DNA of 58,018 nucleotides from Amycolatopsis thailandensis (lineage in GTDB: Bacteria; Actinomycetota; Actinomycetes; Mycobacteriales; Pseudonocardiaceae): assembly GCF_002234405.1 (NCBI RefSeq), contig NZ_NMQT01000097.1, positions 1 through 58,018 on the forward strand, read 5' to 3'. The notes beneath the pieces were generated by a model, which worked only from the letters and a program-made list of their open reading frames with translations, ran no database searches and was not told the DNA's origin. The position numbers and the translations under genes were made by a program. Below, piece after piece: positions 48,371-56,877 of this stretch. The first letter of the stretch is position 1. Every line of letters starts with the position of its first letter.

Positions 48371-49381
48371 TCACCCTCCCCCATCCGGGTGGGTGACCAA
48401 GGCCCCCGCGAGGGCCGAAGCGAGGAGGGCGACGGCGCGTTCGTCGTCCTCGGCCAGGTCCAGCAGGACGCCCTTCGCGAGGTCAGGCGGCATCTCGGCG
48501 AGGGCCTGGGTCAGGCGGATCCGCGCCGCTGGTTCCGCGGTGGCGAGCTCGCCGGTCAGCTCGCCCATGATCCGATCCGCGCGTCCGGCGTCCCTGGCCA
48601 GGGTTCCGAGTACCTCGGCCGCCTCGACGTCGGTGGTGCCTTCGACCACCATGCGGACGAGGGTGGGCACGGCTTCGGTCCGGCCACGCGAACCGACGGC
48701 CAGGGCGGCGCGGGCGCGGACCGCCGAGTCCGGGTCGCCGAGTGCTTCCGTGAGTGCCGAGGTCGCTTCGTCACCGGGTATCCCGGCGAGCGCGTGGACC
48801 GCGCGCCGCCGGACGTCGACGTCCTCCGAACGCGCGCCGGACGCGAGGCTCGCCACTCCCTCGCCGCCCGCCCGCGCGAGGGCCCACCGCAAGGCGCCCG
48901 CGACGTTCGGATCGGCTTCGGCGAGGACCGCCCCGGCCAGCAGTTCGGTGGGCATCGGCACGTCCTCCGGGGAGAGGATGGCCTGTTGCCGCCGCGCGGC
49001 GTGGGGCGAGTTGAGGCCGCGCAGGAGCTCGACGATGCGCAGGACGCCCTCCCAGCCGAAGGGCGCCGAGGCGTCGACAGCGCGGAGCCTGTCGAGCAGT
49101 TCCTGTTCCCGGTTCAGGCGTTCCTCGGTCCGCCGGATGAGGTCGCCGACCAGATCGGACGGCTCGAAGGCGGGATCCGCCATGGCGCGTCCGATCTGGC
49201 GCAGCGACAACCCGAGGGAGCGCAGGCTCTCCACGTGGAAGATCCGGCGGATGTCCTCGTCGGAGTACTCGCGGTAGCCGCCGACGGTGCGGCCCGTCGG
49301 GCGCACCAGCCCGAGGGAGTCGTAGTGCCGGAGCATCCGGCTGCTCACCCCCGAGCGGCGCGCCACCTCACCGATCAGCAT
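48371..49381 (-). CDS. MerR regulator fused to HEAT repeats
   Basis: 336 residues: an N-terminal MerR winged helix (MLIGEVARRSGVSSRMLRHY, RPTGRTVGGYREYSDEDI) and coiled coil to about residue 105, then about 200 residues of HEAT-like helix pairs (DVDVRRRAVHALAGIPGDEA, DPDSAVRARAALAVGSRG, TTDVEAAEVLGTLARDA). MerR proteins usually carry a small-ligand domain here; a HEAT solenoid suggests protein-protein sensing. Its start overlaps the upstream HEAT-protein gene by 14 nt, so the two are coupled. Confidence 0.87.
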   Translation of the reverse strand: MLIGEVARRSGVSSRMLRHYDSLGLVRPTGRTVGGYREYSDEDIRRIFHVESLRSLGLSLRQIGRAMADPAFEPSDLVGDLIRRTEERLNREQELLDRLRAVDASAPFGWEGVLRIVELLRGLNSPHAARRQQAILSPEDVPMPTELLAGAVLAEADPNVAGALRWALARAGGEGVASLASGARSEDVDVRRRAVHALAGIPGDEATSALTEALGDPDSAVRARAALAVGSRGRTEAVPTLVRMVVEGTTDVEAAEVLGTLARDAGRADRIMGELTGELATAEPAARIRLTQALAEMPPDLAKGVLLDLAEDDERAVALLASALAGALVTHPDGGG

Positions 49382-50054
49382 CGTGTTCCCTCGTTCGTTC
49401 CGGGCCGAGCGCGGCGATCCGTTTCGCCTCGTCGACGGCCGGGTCGAAATCGGCGTCCGGGTCGCGCAAGAGCCGTTCCGTGGCGCGGGCGTGCACACGC
49501 ACCTCGGGGTCGGCGCTCGCCAGGCCCTCGCGCAGGGCCGGCTCGATCTCGTCTCCGAGCGCGACGAGTGCCCTGCTGAGACTTAGCCGCATCGTCCGGT
49601 CGCCGCGACCGAGTTGCGCGGCCAGGTCCGTGGCCAGGCTTTTCCGCTCCCCGTCGGGGACGAGGACGACAGCGGCACGCCAAGCGCTTCGCGCGACCTC
49701 GTCGTCGGCGTCGTGCAGCAGCGACCGGGTGATCGCGGGCCACGTGCCGGCGTCCCCGATCTTGGACAGCGTGTGCAGCGCCTGGCTCCGGGCCTGGGCG
49801 ACCTCCGAACCGAGCTCCGCCAGCAGTGCCGGCACCGTGGTTTTCGACGGCAGGCGGGTCAACGCCCAGGTCAGCATGTCCCGGACGAAGAAGTCCGGCT
49901 CGATCGCGCAGCGCGCCACGAGCGTGTCGACGAACCCGGCGTCCGGGTGTGTCCCGGCCGCCAGCGCCGCTTGGAGCCGTGTCGACGAGCTTTCGGAACT
50001 CAACGCGTCCAGCAGGCGCGTGTCCGTCCTTTGTGTCGTGTTGATGGGGATCAC
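49368..50054 (-). CDS. HEAT-repeat protein coupled to the MerR-HEAT gene
   Basis: 228 residues almost wholly HEAT/armadillo-like repeats: SSTRLQAALAAGTHPDAGF, VRDMLTWALTRLPSKTTVPA, RSQALHTLSKIGDAGTW, VHARATERLLRDPDADFDPA. It may bind the MerR-HEAT protein encoded next. The start is uncertain: GTG 50054 lies inside a full-length anti-Shine-Dalgarno match (AGGAGGTGATCC, 50048-50059). No other ordinary start follows in good position. Operator at 50072-50096 lies just upstream. Confidence 0.8.
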   Translation of the reverse strand: MIPINTTQRTDTRLLDALSSESSSTRLQAALAAGTHPDAGFVDTLVARCAIEPDFFVRDMLTWALTRLPSKTTVPALLAELGSEVAQARSQALHTLSKIGDAGTWPAITRSLLHDADDEVARSAWRAAVVLVPDGERKSLATDLAAQLGRGDRTMRLSLSRALVALGDEIEPALREGLASADPEVRVHARATERLLRDPDADFDPAVDEAKRIAALGPERTREHDADR

Positions 50055-50071
50055 CTCCTGCCATCAGTGAA

Positions 50072-50096
50072 GACCTTGTCACGATGTCAAGGTCAA
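50072..50096 (-). promoter_or_regulatory. MerR-type promoter/operator of the HEAT operon
   Basis: On the minus strand TTGACC (-35) is followed 19 bp later by TTCACT (-10). The spacer holds the imperfect dyad GACCTTG...CAAGGTC (50072-50078 with 50088-50094). The arrangement is typical of MerR-controlled promoters and overlaps the last codon of the FUSC gene. Confidence 0.7.
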
Positions 50097-52057
50097 GCCC
50101 GACGGTGATAGGGAAGGAATCGACGGACCAGCCGCAGCGGCGCGCGCTCGACGAGGTCGGGACCTCGGACGGCGTCGAAGGCGGCGCCGATCTGGTCGAC
50201 GACGCCGGAGAGCTGTTCGTTGTCGGGCATCGGCATCTCCGCCGGGTCGCGTTCCTCGCGGATGGCGGCCGCGAGTTCGGCGAGCGCGGCCGTCAGCAGG
50301 GCGATCTCGTCGTCGGCCGGGGCCGGGGCGCCACGGCCGAGGGTGACGCCGACCTCGGTGACGGCGTCGGCGACGCGTTCGAGTCCGGCGATCACCGGCC
50401 ACCAGGCGACGGCCTGCCGTCCGGCGGCGGAGGGTTCGACGACGACCTGCTGGAACGCGGTCCGCAGGTCGGCCAGTGCGCGATAGGCGCGGCGGCGGGC
50501 TCGTGAGCGTTCCAGCCGGGCTTCGCCGGACGGCGCGAGCACGAGACCCTTGTCGACGTATTTCACCAGGCTGTCGAGGCCGTCGGCGAGCCGTCCGCCG
50601 ACCTGTGGGCGACGGCTGCCCGGCCACAGCAGGTAGCCGAAGAGCAGGACGATCGCGCAGCCGAGCACGGTGTCGACGAGCCGCGCGAGCACGACGTTCC
50701 AGCTTCCGGTGCTGGCGAGGTCCATCTGCAGGATGATCAGCGGCGTCACGAAGGCGCTGAGGATGCCGTAGTTGCGGACCTTGCCGACCGCGACGCCGCC
50801 CGCGAACACGGCGATCAGCAGGACCAGCAGCCAGCCTTCGCCGCCCGCGGCGAGCACGGCCGCGCCGATGCCCACGCCGATCACCGTGCCGATGCCGCGC
50901 AGGACGGCGCGGCCGAAGACCGAGCCGAAGTCCGGTTTGAGGACGATGCCGACGGTGAGCGTGATCCAATAGGAGCGCTCGAACGGGACGAGCAGCGCGA
51001 CGATTTCGGCGATCGCGACGCACAGCGTGAGACGGAGCGCGGCGAACCAGGTGAGCGGGCCGGAGATGAGCGAACCCGCCCAGGCGCGGAGGCGTTTGTG
51101 CCACGGCTGGACCTCGCGCCGTTTCCGGTCGTCGCCCTTGGTGATGCGGGCGAGTCCGGCGTAGAGCGCGGCTAAGACCGGGTCGGCGTCTTCGGGCGCT
51201 TCGGGTGGCTTCGGCGGCTCCTGGTTCGCGAGGACGGCGGCCGAGGTCGCGATGAAGTGGTCGATCACGTCGCGTGGGGCCTGGCGGCCGGCGTTGACCA
51301 TCGCGACGGACGCCTCGACGGCGGGGGTGCTGGCGGACAGCAGGTTGAGCAGCTGGCGGTAGGTGGCGTCGCGGCCCGACAGCCAGGACCGGGCGGTGAG
51401 CAGCCGGTCGTAGGCGGTGTTCATCGCCGTCGTGAGCTGGTGCCGCGCGACGCGGGAGGTGGCTTCGTCGGTCGCGGACAGCATCGCGGCGAGTTCGACG
51501 TAGACGTGGGCGACGGCGCCGCGTTCGGGGCTGGTGGCGCGGAAGGTCCAGGTGGCGAGCGCGATGAGCAGACTCCAGGCGGCGCCGACGCAGAAGTAGC
51601 CGAGGAGGATTTCGACGCGCAGGCCGGTGACGTGCTGGCCGGTGCCGAGCACGCAGAAGACGAACATCTGGAGGCCGGCGACGGAGGCGTTGCTGCCCGC
51701 CGCGCTGATCAGTGCGGAGATCGCCGCGACCGCGACGACGACCGGGATGGAGGCGGCGGGGATGCCGCCGGTGATCAGTCCGGCGAAGTAGCCGACGGCG
51801 GCGGCCGCGGTGGCGCCGCCGAGCCGCCGGGCGCGGTAGCGGTACGGGCCGGCGGATTCGGACAGGACGGTGGGCAGGGCGCCGGTGGAGATGAGCGCGC
51901 CGACGCCGATGTCGCCAAGCGCGTAGCCGACGGCCAGCGGCACGGCGAGCGCGAGGACGGCGCGGGCGACCATGTTCCACGGGATGGGAACCGGTGTGCT
52001 GCGCAGCAGCTGCACCAGCCAATGCGGTGCGGCGATCTCGCGGCGCGTCGTGCTCAC
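50093..52057 (-). CDS. FUSC-family aromatic/small-molecule exporter
   Basis: 654 residues. Two blocks of about six hydrophobic helices (about 25-170 and 330-490) flank a soluble middle domain and a C-terminal soluble tail, the layout of FUSC (YccS/AaeB-like) proteins. FERSYWITLTVGIVLKPDFGSVFGRA is the family signature (conserved P-x-F-G). It may export aromatic acids or polyketide-like molecules. GTG 52057 follows AGAGGC. It lies upstream of the MerR-HEAT operon on the same strand. Confidence 0.85.
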   Translation of the reverse strand: MSTTRREIAAPHWLVQLLRSTPVPIPWNMVARAVLALAVPLAVGYALGDIGVGALISTGALPTVLSESAGPYRYRARRLGGATAAAAVGYFAGLITGGIPAASIPVVVAVAAISALISAAGSNASVAGLQMFVFCVLGTGQHVTGLRVEILLGYFCVGAAWSLLIALATWTFRATSPERGAVAHVYVELAAMLSATDEATSRVARHQLTTAMNTAYDRLLTARSWLSGRDATYRQLLNLLSASTPAVEASVAMVNAGRQAPRDVIDHFIATSAAVLANQEPPKPPEAPEDADPVLAALYAGLARITKGDDRKRREVQPWHKRLRAWAGSLISGPLTWFAALRLTLCVAIAEIVALLVPFERSYWITLTVGIVLKPDFGSVFGRAVLRGIGTVIGVGIGAAVLAAGGEGWLLVLLIAVFAGGVAVGKVRNYGILSAFVTPLIILQMDLASTGSWNVVLARLVDTVLGCAIVLLFGYLLWPGSRRPQVGGRLADGLDSLVKYVDKGLVLAPSGEARLERSRARRRAYRALADLRTAFQQVVVEPSAAGRQAVAWWPVIAGLERVADAVTEVGVTLGRGAPAPADDEIALLTAALAELAAAIREERDPAEMPMPDNEQLSGVVDQIGAAFDAVRGPDLVERAPLRLVRRFLPYHRRA

Positions 52058-52106
52058 GCCTCTATCTTGACTTATCCGTGGCGGTGGGAGCGGTTATCGT
52101 CGCCAC

Positions 52107-52547
52107 ATGGGCAAGACGTACTCCTTCGAGATCAACCGGACGAGCACCGCCTCGCCCGCTTCCCTGTTCGCGCTGGAGGCCGACGGTTCCCGGTGGTCGG
52201 AATGGGCGAAGCCGATCGTGTTCCACTCGCGCTGGGCGCGGAAGCCGGACGCGGACGAAGTGGGCGCCGTCCGGGCTGTCGGCCTGTGGCCGGTGTACAT
52301 CCACGAAGAGACGCTGGAGTACGAAAAGGACCGAAAGCACGTCTACGGCTTCGCGGGCCTCGCGCCGCTGAAGGACTATCGGGCCGAGGTCTCGTTCACG
52401 CCGAACGCTTCCGGCGGCACGGATCTGCGCTGGACCGGCCGGTTCACCGAATCGGTCCCCGGCACCGGCGCCGCCGCCTGCAAGGCCCTGCGCACCGTGG
52501 TCTCACTCCTGGCGACCCGCCTGGTGAAACACGCCGAACGCCCCTGA
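52107..52547 (+). CDS. SRPBCC/polyketide cyclase-like protein
   Basis: 146 residues with a START/SRPBCC-like pattern: FEINRTSTASPASLFALEAD is the first strand-helix, WSEWAKPIVF the next, GTDLRWTGRF the late strand and AAACKALRTVVSLLATRLV the long C-terminal helix. It likely binds a hydrophobic ligand. It diverges from the FUSC exporter with a 49-bp gap, so the pair may share control. Confidence 0.75.
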   Translation: MGKTYSFEINRTSTASPASLFALEADGSRWSEWAKPIVFHSRWARKPDADEVGAVRAVGLWPVYIHEETLEYEKDRKHVYGFAGLAPLKDYRAEVSFTPNASGGTDLRWTGRFTESVPGTGAAACKALRTVVSLLATRLVKHAERP

Positions 52548-52673
52548 CCCCACCCCCCACCCGTCCCAGGGGGGCGACCCCGAGTCCAGTCTATCGGGGG
52601 TGGGCGACGGGGAAGGCGGATCGGCGGAGTTGTCCACAGGTGGCGAAGGTTGTGGACAAGTCCTGTGGGTAGT

Positions 52674-52840
52674 TGAAGGACGCCTTAGCCGCGTAGGACT
52701 CGGCGAAGGGACCTTTCGCGGCGTGGGATGTGGCGAAAGCGTCCTTCACCGCGTCGCACGTGCCGAAAGCGTCCTTCACCGCGTCCCACGTGCCGAAAGC
52801 GTCCTTCACCGCGTCCCACGTGGCGAAAGTCCCCTTCAGC
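52674..52840. repeat. 30-bp tandem repeat array 3' of the CHAT gene
   Basis: Three near-identical 30-bp units (52734-52763, 52764-52793, 52794-52823; CGAAAGCGTCCTTCACCGCG core) are preceded by two diverged units (52674-52703, 52704-52733) and followed by a partial one. It overlaps the last 5 bases of the CHAT gene. A minus-strand frame through it reads DAVKDAFGTW repeats but has no start or ribosome site. Confidence 0.85.
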
Positions 52841-55460
52841 CCGCCCCCAGGCACAGGAAGGGGCGCCGCAGCGGATCGGCGGCGGTCGCCTTCGCGAGCG
52901 CCAAAGCGGGTGCGGTCCCCGAAGCCAGCCGACGGTGCAGGTCGGACATCGCGTCGGCGGCCGCCTTGTCCCCGACCCGCGCGATCGCACCGATGACCGT
53001 CCGCGAGCCGCTGGCGAGCAGCGTCCCGGCGAACCCGAGCGCTTCCTCGCCCGGCCGGATGTGACTCATCGCGAGTTCGCACGCGGCCAGCACCACCCGT
53101 TCCGGCGGCTTCGCGAGCCGGGCGGTTTCGTGCGCGTACAGCGGGCCGTCGACGAGTTCCAGCCGCGAGAACAGCGCGTTCGCCGGTTCGTGCGCGCCGT
53201 GCGCGACCAGGTGCGCCATCCCGGAACCGTCCAAAGCGGACAGTACGGTCTCGCTGGTCGCGTCCTTCCCGTCGACGAGCCGGGCCTGCGGGTACACCGT
53301 CCGCAGGTTCCGCACCTCACCGACCGAACCCGGCACGCCGGGACCGCCGGCGAGCAGCACCGGACCGGAGTTCCGCCGCCCGGACGCGGTCACCCAGGCG
53401 GTCGCCGACGGCGCGATCGACACCGGATGTCCGTGCAGCGAGGGCAAAGCGCCCCACGGCAACGCGTACAGCGAACCGATCGGCACGATGATCAGCTCGC
53501 GGTTCTCCAGCGTCTTCGCCAGCGACGCGGAGATCAGCTTGTCGAGTTTGTCTGCTCGGCGTCGCGCGGAGCCGGTGACGACCTCGACCAGCGGCGCGGG
53601 CAGGTTGTCCGGGGCCAGCGCGTCGAGGTCCGCGTGCAGCTGGCGCGCGGTCTCGACGATCTCCGCGAGCGGACCCAGCTTCACCAGCCGGAACCGGCCG
53701 CGGTCGACGACCACCGCGTACAGGGTGTCGTTGTACCCCATCAGGCTGACCAGCACGCGATCCCCGAGCCGCTCGACCACCTCTTCGGGCGCCGAGACCG
53801 GCCGCGGACGACCCCACTGGCTGGTGTACCACCCGAGCCGGGTCGCCTCCCGCTGCAACCGGTCGTAGCGCTCCTCGAGTTTCCCGACCGGCTCGCCGGA
53901 CAGCCGCCGCGCCTGGATCGTCCCTTGCAGGTGCCGCATTTCGTTGATGTGCCGGGCGAGCGCGGGGTCTTCGATGACCGGGAGCGGTTCGTAGCGGTAC
54001 ACCTGCGCGCGCGTGCGTTCCAGCCACGCGAACAGGCTCTTCGCCCCGGCGCCGCTGCGCCTCGCCTTCTTGAGCACCAGCCTCAACGCGAGTTTGCCCA
54101 GTTCCTCGCCATGCGCCGCCGTCCCGCAGACGAGGTCGAGCCCGCCCATGCGATCGCGGATCTGCCCGAGTTCCGCCAACCCTGCCCGCGCCTGCGCGAG
54201 CGCCGAACGCGGCCGGTGGGACGCCACGGCGAGCTCCGCCCGGCACAACCGGAGCAGCATCCGGTGGTCGATCGGCGTGGTCTGCCGCGGTTTCGGCACT
54301 TGGGCGAGGAGTTCCTGCGCGGCGACCGTCTCGTCGCGACGGAGCAGCAACCGCACCGCGAACATCCTCGCCGCGCCCGCTTCGTCGCGCAGACCGAGTC
54401 CGGCCAGCCGGATGGCGAGATCGGCGAGTTGTTCGGGCAGTTTCCCGGACGGCTTCTTCTCCCTGTCCGCCAAGACCTTCACCGCGTCCGCGCGGAGCCG
54501 GGTCAACTCGGCGATCTCCGCCCACCGGCCGTTACCGCGCCGCAGGAAACTCCGCCGTGCGGACGTCGCGAGCTTCTTCGCCAGCACGTGGTCACCATCG
54601 AGGATGGCCGCCCCGGCTCGCGCGACCTCCGCTTCCGCGACGACATGGTGCGCACCGTTGCCGCGGAGTTCGGGGATGGCTTCGTCGAGGTGTCGTGCCG
54701 CCTCTTCGGCGAGACCGGCGGTGAGCAGGGCCTTCGCCTGGTCGAGCCGGACGAGCGGCAGCGAGCCGGGCCCGTCGGTGACGAATATCGAGGCCGCCTG
54801 CTCGTAGTGCCGGAGCGCTTCGGGGATGTCGCCGAGCAGCTGGGCGTGATCGCCGAGGTTGTGCCGGATCTTTCCTTCGAGACGGCGGTGACCGTACTTG
54901 ACCGCGATGTCCAGTGCGCCGATCAGATCCTTGTAGGCGCCATCGGGATTGGTCATCTGCAGATGCAGCCACGCCCGGTTCATCATGTTCCGGGTCAGGA
55001 GCAGGCTGTGGTCCTCCACCTCGTCGACCAGGCTGGGGAGCACCGCGTCGTAGAGCGCGAGAGCCTCCTCCAGCCGCCAGATCCGCATCAGGACGACGGC
55101 GCGCTGGAGGACGACGGTGAATCGGAGCAAGCGCCTGGTTCCGCCTTCAGGCAGCGAAAGCCGCACTTGTTCGGCTTCGTCCAGCCGGGCGAATCCGTCC
55201 TCTTGGGACAGAACCTCCGCCTCCGCCGCGGCGAGGCTGATCAGCACCCGGACCCGGATCTCCAGCCGTTCCGGCCCGGCGGCCGAGACCGGCCCGAGGC
55301 GGGTCAAAGCGCGCTGCAGCAACTTGATCGCGGCGCCCGGGCCGTGATCGGCGGCGGCGGCCATCGCCTGACGATGAAGCTCCGCGGCCTCGGCTACGGG
55401 ATCGACGACAGGAGGAGACGGCGCGGGCACACGCACTATGGGAGCACACCCACGCCGCAT
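52836..55460 (-). CDS. TPR-CHAT protease-like protein
   Basis: 874 residues: an N-terminal TPR-like helical region (about 20-450) with EALALYDAVLPSLVDEVEDH and EALRHYEQAASIF repeats, then a CHAT (caspase-like) domain. The catalytic dyad is intact: His754 in LVAHGAH and Cys794 in VLAACEL; RVVLAACELAMSHIRPGEEA is the family motif. It may be a protease that cuts a partner on a signal. The start is ambiguous (ATG 55460 or GTG 55436). It is the third gene of the sigma/Ig-like/CHAT unit, 18 nt after the previous gene. Confidence 0.9.
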   Translation of the reverse strand: MRRGCAPIVRVPAPSPPVVDPVAEAAELHRQAMAAAADHGPGAAIKLLQRALTRLGPVSAAGPERLEIRVRVLISLAAAEAEVLSQEDGFARLDEAEQVRLSLPEGGTRRLLRFTVVLQRAVVLMRIWRLEEALALYDAVLPSLVDEVEDHSLLLTRNMMNRAWLHLQMTNPDGAYKDLIGALDIAVKYGHRRLEGKIRHNLGDHAQLLGDIPEALRHYEQAASIFVTDGPGSLPLVRLDQAKALLTAGLAEEAARHLDEAIPELRGNGAHHVVAEAEVARAGAAILDGDHVLAKKLATSARRSFLRRGNGRWAEIAELTRLRADAVKVLADREKKPSGKLPEQLADLAIRLAGLGLRDEAGAARMFAVRLLLRRDETVAAQELLAQVPKPRQTTPIDHRMLLRLCRAELAVASHRPRSALAQARAGLAELGQIRDRMGGLDLVCGTAAHGEELGKLALRLVLKKARRSGAGAKSLFAWLERTRAQVYRYEPLPVIEDPALARHINEMRHLQGTIQARRLSGEPVGKLEERYDRLQREATRLGWYTSQWGRPRPVSAPEEVVERLGDRVLVSLMGYNDTLYAVVVDRGRFRLVKLGPLAEIVETARQLHADLDALAPDNLPAPLVEVVTGSARRRADKLDKLISASLAKTLENRELIIVPIGSLYALPWGALPSLHGHPVSIAPSATAWVTASGRRNSGPVLLAGGPGVPGSVGEVRNLRTVYPQARLVDGKDATSETVLSALDGSGMAHLVAHGAHEPANALFSRLELVDGPLYAHETARLAKPPERVVLAACELAMSHIRPGEEALGFAGTLLASGSRTVIGAIARVGDKAAADAMSDLHRRLASGTAPALALAKATAADPLRRPFLCLGAG

Positions 55461-55478
55461 AACGGAACAGCCGTCCGG

Positions 55479-55958
55479 TCAGAGCACCACTGTCGGGGTC
55501 ACGACCGTCCGGCGGCAGGTCACGTCACCGAGGTGGATCACGATCTGGGTGGTCCCCTGGGGAACGTTGTCCAGCACGAACCGGCCTCCCTCGTCGGCGG
55601 TGGTGGAACTCGTGCCGTGTTCGGCGACGCGGACCTCCACCCCGTACTCGCCGGCGGGCACGAGCCAGCCGTCGATCCGGTGCTTCTTGCCGATCTTGGT
55701 GAGGTTGATCATCACGGTCAGGTCGCTGACGGTGAAGGTGATCGTGCCGGTGTCGCTGCCGCGGACGCCGGCGGTGGCGTCCATCCGTTCCCAGCGGGCG
55801 ACCTCGACATCGAGGTTTTCGAGCGCGAGCGCGAACTGAACCCGCTGCACCAGGTCTCCCGGTGGCGGGTCCAGTTCGTCCATGAAGCGCCCGATATCGG
55901 CGAGCAAGGCCTCATCGCCCGGGGAGGTCATCTCCCCCGGCGTCCCGAGGTCGTTCAT
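55479..55958 (-). CDS. Ig-like/carboxypeptidase-regulatory-fold protein (sigma-CHAT operon)
   Basis: 159 residues: an N-terminal acidic helical part (DEALLADIGRFMDELDPPPG, VQRVQFALALENLDVEVARW) then two beta-sandwich-like stretches, GTITFTVSDLTVMINLT and a C-terminal Ig-like domain (GEYGVEVRVAEHGTSSTTAD, GGRFVLDNVPQGTTQIVIHL). It resembles carboxypeptidase-regulatory-like domains. ATG 55958 overlaps the sigma stop (ATGA) and follows GAAGGGGGAAGCC. It may link the sigma factor and the CHAT protein. Confidence 0.75.
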   Translation of the reverse strand: MNDLGTPGEMTSPGDEALLADIGRFMDELDPPPGDLVQRVQFALALENLDVEVARWERMDATAGVRGSDTGTITFTVSDLTVMINLTKIGKKHRIDGWLVPAGEYGVEVRVAEHGTSSTTADEGGRFVLDNVPQGTTQIVIHLGDVTCRRTVVTPTVVL

Positions 55959-56560
55959 CGGCTTCCCCCTTCGTGGGCCAGTAGGTCGCGCATCGATTCG
56001 AGGCAACGGCCCCTGGTCGGGCCGACACTGCCGCGCGGCATGCGGAGTGCTTCGGCGACCAGCTGGTATTCAGCCCGCCCGGCGAGCACGGTCAGCCGAA
56101 GGAGCTGCTGACAGCGGTGCGGCAAGCGGAGGAAGGCGCGCCAGACCCGGCGATCCCGGTCGGCGCGGACGGCTTCCTCTTCGGGGGCCGGATGGGTGCT
56201 CTCCATGCTTTCGGCCAGCTCGTCGGTCAGCGGGACGGGCTGGGCGCGGCGGCCGAAAGGATGTTGGGCTTCACGTCTGGTGGTGGTGATCAACCAGGCG
56301 GCGAGCGCCTTGGGATCACGCAGTTTTTCGAGCTGACTGAACAGGGCGAGCCATACCGTCTGGACCACGTCCTCGGCGGTCAGGCGATCGAGCCCGTTCG
56401 CACGCGCGACATGCCACACGAGCGGGGTCAGCTCGTGCACAAGTCTGTCCATCGCCTGGCGGTCACCGGCCCGCGCCGCGCGCATGCAGGCGGCATGCAG
56501 GTCGGCACCGGTCAGTCCTTCCCATGGCGGGTCTACCTCGGTCGTTTGCACGTCGGTCAC
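55955..56560 (-). CDS. ECF-type RNA polymerase sigma factor
   Basis: 201 residues: sigma region 2 (LVHELTPLVWHVARANGLDR, AEDVVQTVWLALFSQLEKL) and region 4 (AFLRLPHRCQQLLRLTVLAG, YQLVAEALRMPRGSVGPTRG) joined by an acidic linker. No region 1.1 or 3, so ECF type. GTG 56560 is chosen with GGGGCAG upstream; GTG 56551 is possible. No anti-sigma is encoded. It heads the operon with the Ig-like and CHAT genes. Confidence 0.9.
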   Translation of the reverse strand: MTDVQTTEVDPPWEGLTGADLHAACMRAARAGDRQAMDRLVHELTPLVWHVARANGLDRLTAEDVVQTVWLALFSQLEKLRDPKALAAWLITTTRREAQHPFGRRAQPVPLTDELAESMESTHPAPEEEAVRADRDRRVWRAFLRLPHRCQQLLRLTVLAGRAEYQLVAEALRMPRGSVGPTRGRCLESMRDLLAHEGGSR

Positions 56561-56714
56561 CGTATCTGCCCCACTTCGGACGTGTCTTCGTGTCGGCGCT
56601 GGCAGTATCGCGGGCCCTTCGGGGAGAAGGAGCGTGCAAGAGGCTCTGGGATACATCAAGTCACTAACTTTTTTGTCGAGTTTCGGTCGTCCCTCACGGT
56701 CTGGGGCGGGACAA

Positions 56715-56767
56715 AGGCACCGGCCGGCGCGAGTAGGTGTGGACTGCGCACCGGCCGGTCCTTTTTT
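56715..56767 (+). terminator. GC-rich hairpin with T6 tract (plus strand)
   Basis: AAAGG-C-ACCGGCCGG pairs with CCGGCCGGT-CCTTTTTT across a 20-nt interior, with a one-base bulge. On the plus strand it ends in TTTTTT. No plus-strand gene precedes it, so it may insulate the sigma promoter or terminate an unseen transcript. Confidence 0.6.
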
Positions 56768-56836
56768 CCCTCCCCCCGGGCCCGCTCCCCAACGGGCCCG
56801 CGTCCAGGTGTCCCCCTCCCCCGAAGGAGCACCCGG

Positions 56837-56877
56837 AGGTGATGTCCGGAGGCCCCCTCGGCCTCCGGACATCACCT
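56837..56877 (-). terminator. Perfect 18-bp hairpin after the 57-aa gene
   Basis: Arms 56837-56854 and 56860-56877 are exact reverse complements with a 5-nt loop. It lies 12 nt after the stop of the minus-strand small gene. There is no long T-run, but stem strength suggests termination or mRNA stabilisation. Confidence 0.7.

Noticed and set aside
52674..52840. The 30-bp repeats as a CRISPR array
   Set aside because: Units are contiguous with no unique spacers, and no cas genes are present.
52591..53082. A minus-strand frame encoding repeated DAVKDAFGTW
   Set aside because: Out of frame with and overlapping the CHAT gene, and with no start signal; it is a consequence of a 30-bp repeat.
52728..56111. 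An 1127-codon plus-strand open frame over the CHAT operon
   Set aside because: Antisense shadow of the CHAT, Ig-like and sigma genes with low-complexity residues.
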